64,000 nucleotides of DNA from Vespa crabro (Eukaryota > Arthropoda > Insecta > Hymenoptera > Vespidae): positions 7,622,839-7,686,838 of the forward strand of contig NC_060960.1 of the NCBI RefSeq assembly GCF_910589235.1, read 5' to 3'. The position numbers and the translations under genes are program-made. Below the pieces are notes generated by a model. It saw only the letters and a program-made list of their open reading frames with translations, did no database searches and was not told the origin of the DNA. The first letter of the stretch is position 1. Every line of letters starts with the position of its first letter. Shown piece by piece: positions 62,552 through 64,000 of this stretch.

Positions 62552-63726
62552 TAGTCTAATATATAGCGTTTGAAACGCTTGAAAGAATTTATATTGCATA
62601 GAGAAATTTAAATGATAGGTTTTTCAAGATCGTAGAAACGACGAAGAAAGGATATCCTTTTTTGCCTTTCATTGTTTTTTTCTTTTTTTTTTTTTTACAT
62701 CGTCGTTAATACAATGTCTATCGTATGTGTATGTTCATGCAGATTCGTAAATGAATGTACGCCATCGTTCAAAGCTTCGGACTCTACAATACACGGATTT
62801 TCGCTATTCCACGTAGTTGCATTCTCTGTGACCTTACTTTCCAAACAGCAATATGACAAATGATCCATGCGGTCTGCTCATTTTCTACATATCCGTTCCA
62901 CAATCGCTCCATCTACATACCGTGCGTGGCTCGATGCGAAGTCGTGAAGCGGGTGGTCGCTTCCAGATTGTTTTACGAACACCTAGATCAAAATGGGGCC
63001 ATACCGGACACTGATCGTTTCTCTTTTTTTACTTTGATCATGTTTTATATCTCACATTTTTCGTGCATAATACATAAATAAATTCTAGGAAAATAGATAT
63101 AATTACAGAAATGATATTTACTTATAAAATGATTTCAACATCTAATAAAATCGAATCGTTAAGTCATGAAATCATTAAAGACATTGATAATTAAGATATC
63201 TAAGTGAAATAGAATTTATGTCAAGTCATCAATAGTCATTAAAAAATATAGATCGTAAAAATAAGAATAATGGTAAAAAGAATTGGATTCGAGGTCTACG
63301 TGAAGCTACATGAAAATTTAAGAAAAAACTAAAAAAACCTATTGATAAAAACTCTTGTGATAGCTCGAAAAATATTATTAAAAAAATGGAATGATACGAG
63401 TTTGATGAGGATATGAATTTATTACAAGAACGAGAGATTACATAATGAAACTTATAAAATAATGATGAAGTTAAATATAATATTAAAAATAGTACATCAT
63501 TTTATTAGGCAATTGTATTTATCTAATTGTTGTTATTTTATATGTTTAATCATATATGTATCTAATATCAGTTTCAAACCATAAAGTCGAAAATAATACC
63601 GACGGCTGAACAAAATTGTAAATTCAGAAAATAATGATAGATCTGGTGTGAACGATCCTCATTAGATGTAATTGGAAGGGATTAACGAGTCACGGCTCCA
63701 TTTATCAAGTAGCGTAATTACAAAGC

Positions 63727-63777
63727 ATCTCTCTCGCTCTCTCACTCTCTCTCTCTCTCTTTTTCTCTCTCTCTCTC
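63727..63777. repeat. (CT)n tract
   Basis: CT array with a few T and A interruptions near the right edge. Confidence 0.85.
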
Positions 63778-64000
63778 ACGCTTTCAACCATTTCACTCGC
63801 ACCTCCTCCACATCAGCCTTACTCCCTTGCATTCATCGCGATGCTTTACGCGCCGTGCTCGCTTCGTCGACTGACTGACATCCCCCAAAGACAGTTTCGC
63901 ATCTCGAATACGTTGGGTTGTAACTAAAGATAACAGAGCATTTCGTGTCGTCGAGAGAAGGGGAGAGCGAAAGATATCCGAAATGAAATTTCGATAGATT

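Larger units (their letters stand above)
60961..64000. other. AT-rich intergenic DNA, zen/pb side
   Basis: No gene is recognised. It contains CTTT, TA, CT and AATTT arrays and the perfect palindrome at 61807-61852. A TCATTAATTGCA motif lies at 62116-62127. Confidence 0.7.

Noticed and set aside
56861..64000. Search for mir-993 and zen/pb
   Set aside because: No match to the miR-993 sequence I know and no homeobox was seen. Resemblances such as GAAGCTCG at 30.1 kb and 60.8 kb are too short.
1..64000. CRISPR arrays, bacterial operons, prophage or insertion sequences
   Set aside because: The window is plainly insect nuclear DNA. The repeats are microsatellites with no spacer structure, and no transposase or integrase frame is present.

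Overview
This window is eukaryotic, AT-rich, gene-poor and full of microsatellites. It is a stretch of an insect Hox cluster. Two things are firm. One is a complete two-exon Deformed (Dfd, Hox4 group) gene on the + strand: exon 1 coding 50361-51285, a 4,751-base intron, exon 2 coding 56037-56860, encoding 582 residues. The other is the conserved microRNA gene mir-10 at about 24937-25008, also on the + strand, 25 kb upstream of Dfd. In insects mir-10 lies between Scr and Dfd, so the left edge faces Scr and the right edge faces the zen/pb/lab side. No homeobox of Scr, ftz, zen, pb or lab was found, so the window lies within the Scr-Dfd-zen interval. The Dfd N-terminus and the AT-rich, (GA)n/(TA)n-laden intergenic DNA suggest a hymenopteran (bee, wasp or ant). 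The species cannot be fixed from this sequence.

Layout. 1-10.7 kb: intergenic DNA, mostly microsatellites. 10.7-11.5 kb: a GC-richer island with a TATA-like box and hairpins, possibly a promoter of a non-coding transcript. 11.5-23 kb: mostly unique AT-rich DNA with no recognisable gene. 23.0-23.4 kb: a GC-richer block with a strong TATA box and a Hox/Exd-like site, a candidate pri-mir-10 promoter. 24.9 kb: mir-10. 25-48.7 kb: long intergenic DNA with candidate regulatory blocks, including paired PHO/YY1-type sites at 33.4 kb, a cluster of GGTCAT half-sites at 41.1-43.2 kb and a homeodomain-site-rich block with a C-rich tract at 46.1-46.4 kb. 48.7-50.36 kb: the probable Dfd promoter and a leader with at least four short upstream ORFs and a 120-base CT tract. 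50.36-56.86 kb: Dfd. 56.86 kb to 57.6 kb or 59.2 kb: the 3' UTR, with alternative AATAAA signals. 60.76-60.96 kb: a small GC-rich island. The right end is AT-rich and repetitive, with a perfect 22-bp-arm palindrome at 61.8 kb.

How the parts fit. Dfd is a homeodomain transcription factor that specifies gnathal (mandibular/maxillary) segments with the TALE cofactors Exd and Hth, which contact its YPWM motif. miR-10 is a post-transcriptional regulator embedded in the same cluster. The GA tracts, PHO-like sites and homeodomain-site blocks are the kind of sequence through which Trithorax/Polycomb and Hox auto- and cross-regulation act in Drosophila; their function here is inferred. Nearly all other long open frames are translations of simple repeats and are not genes.
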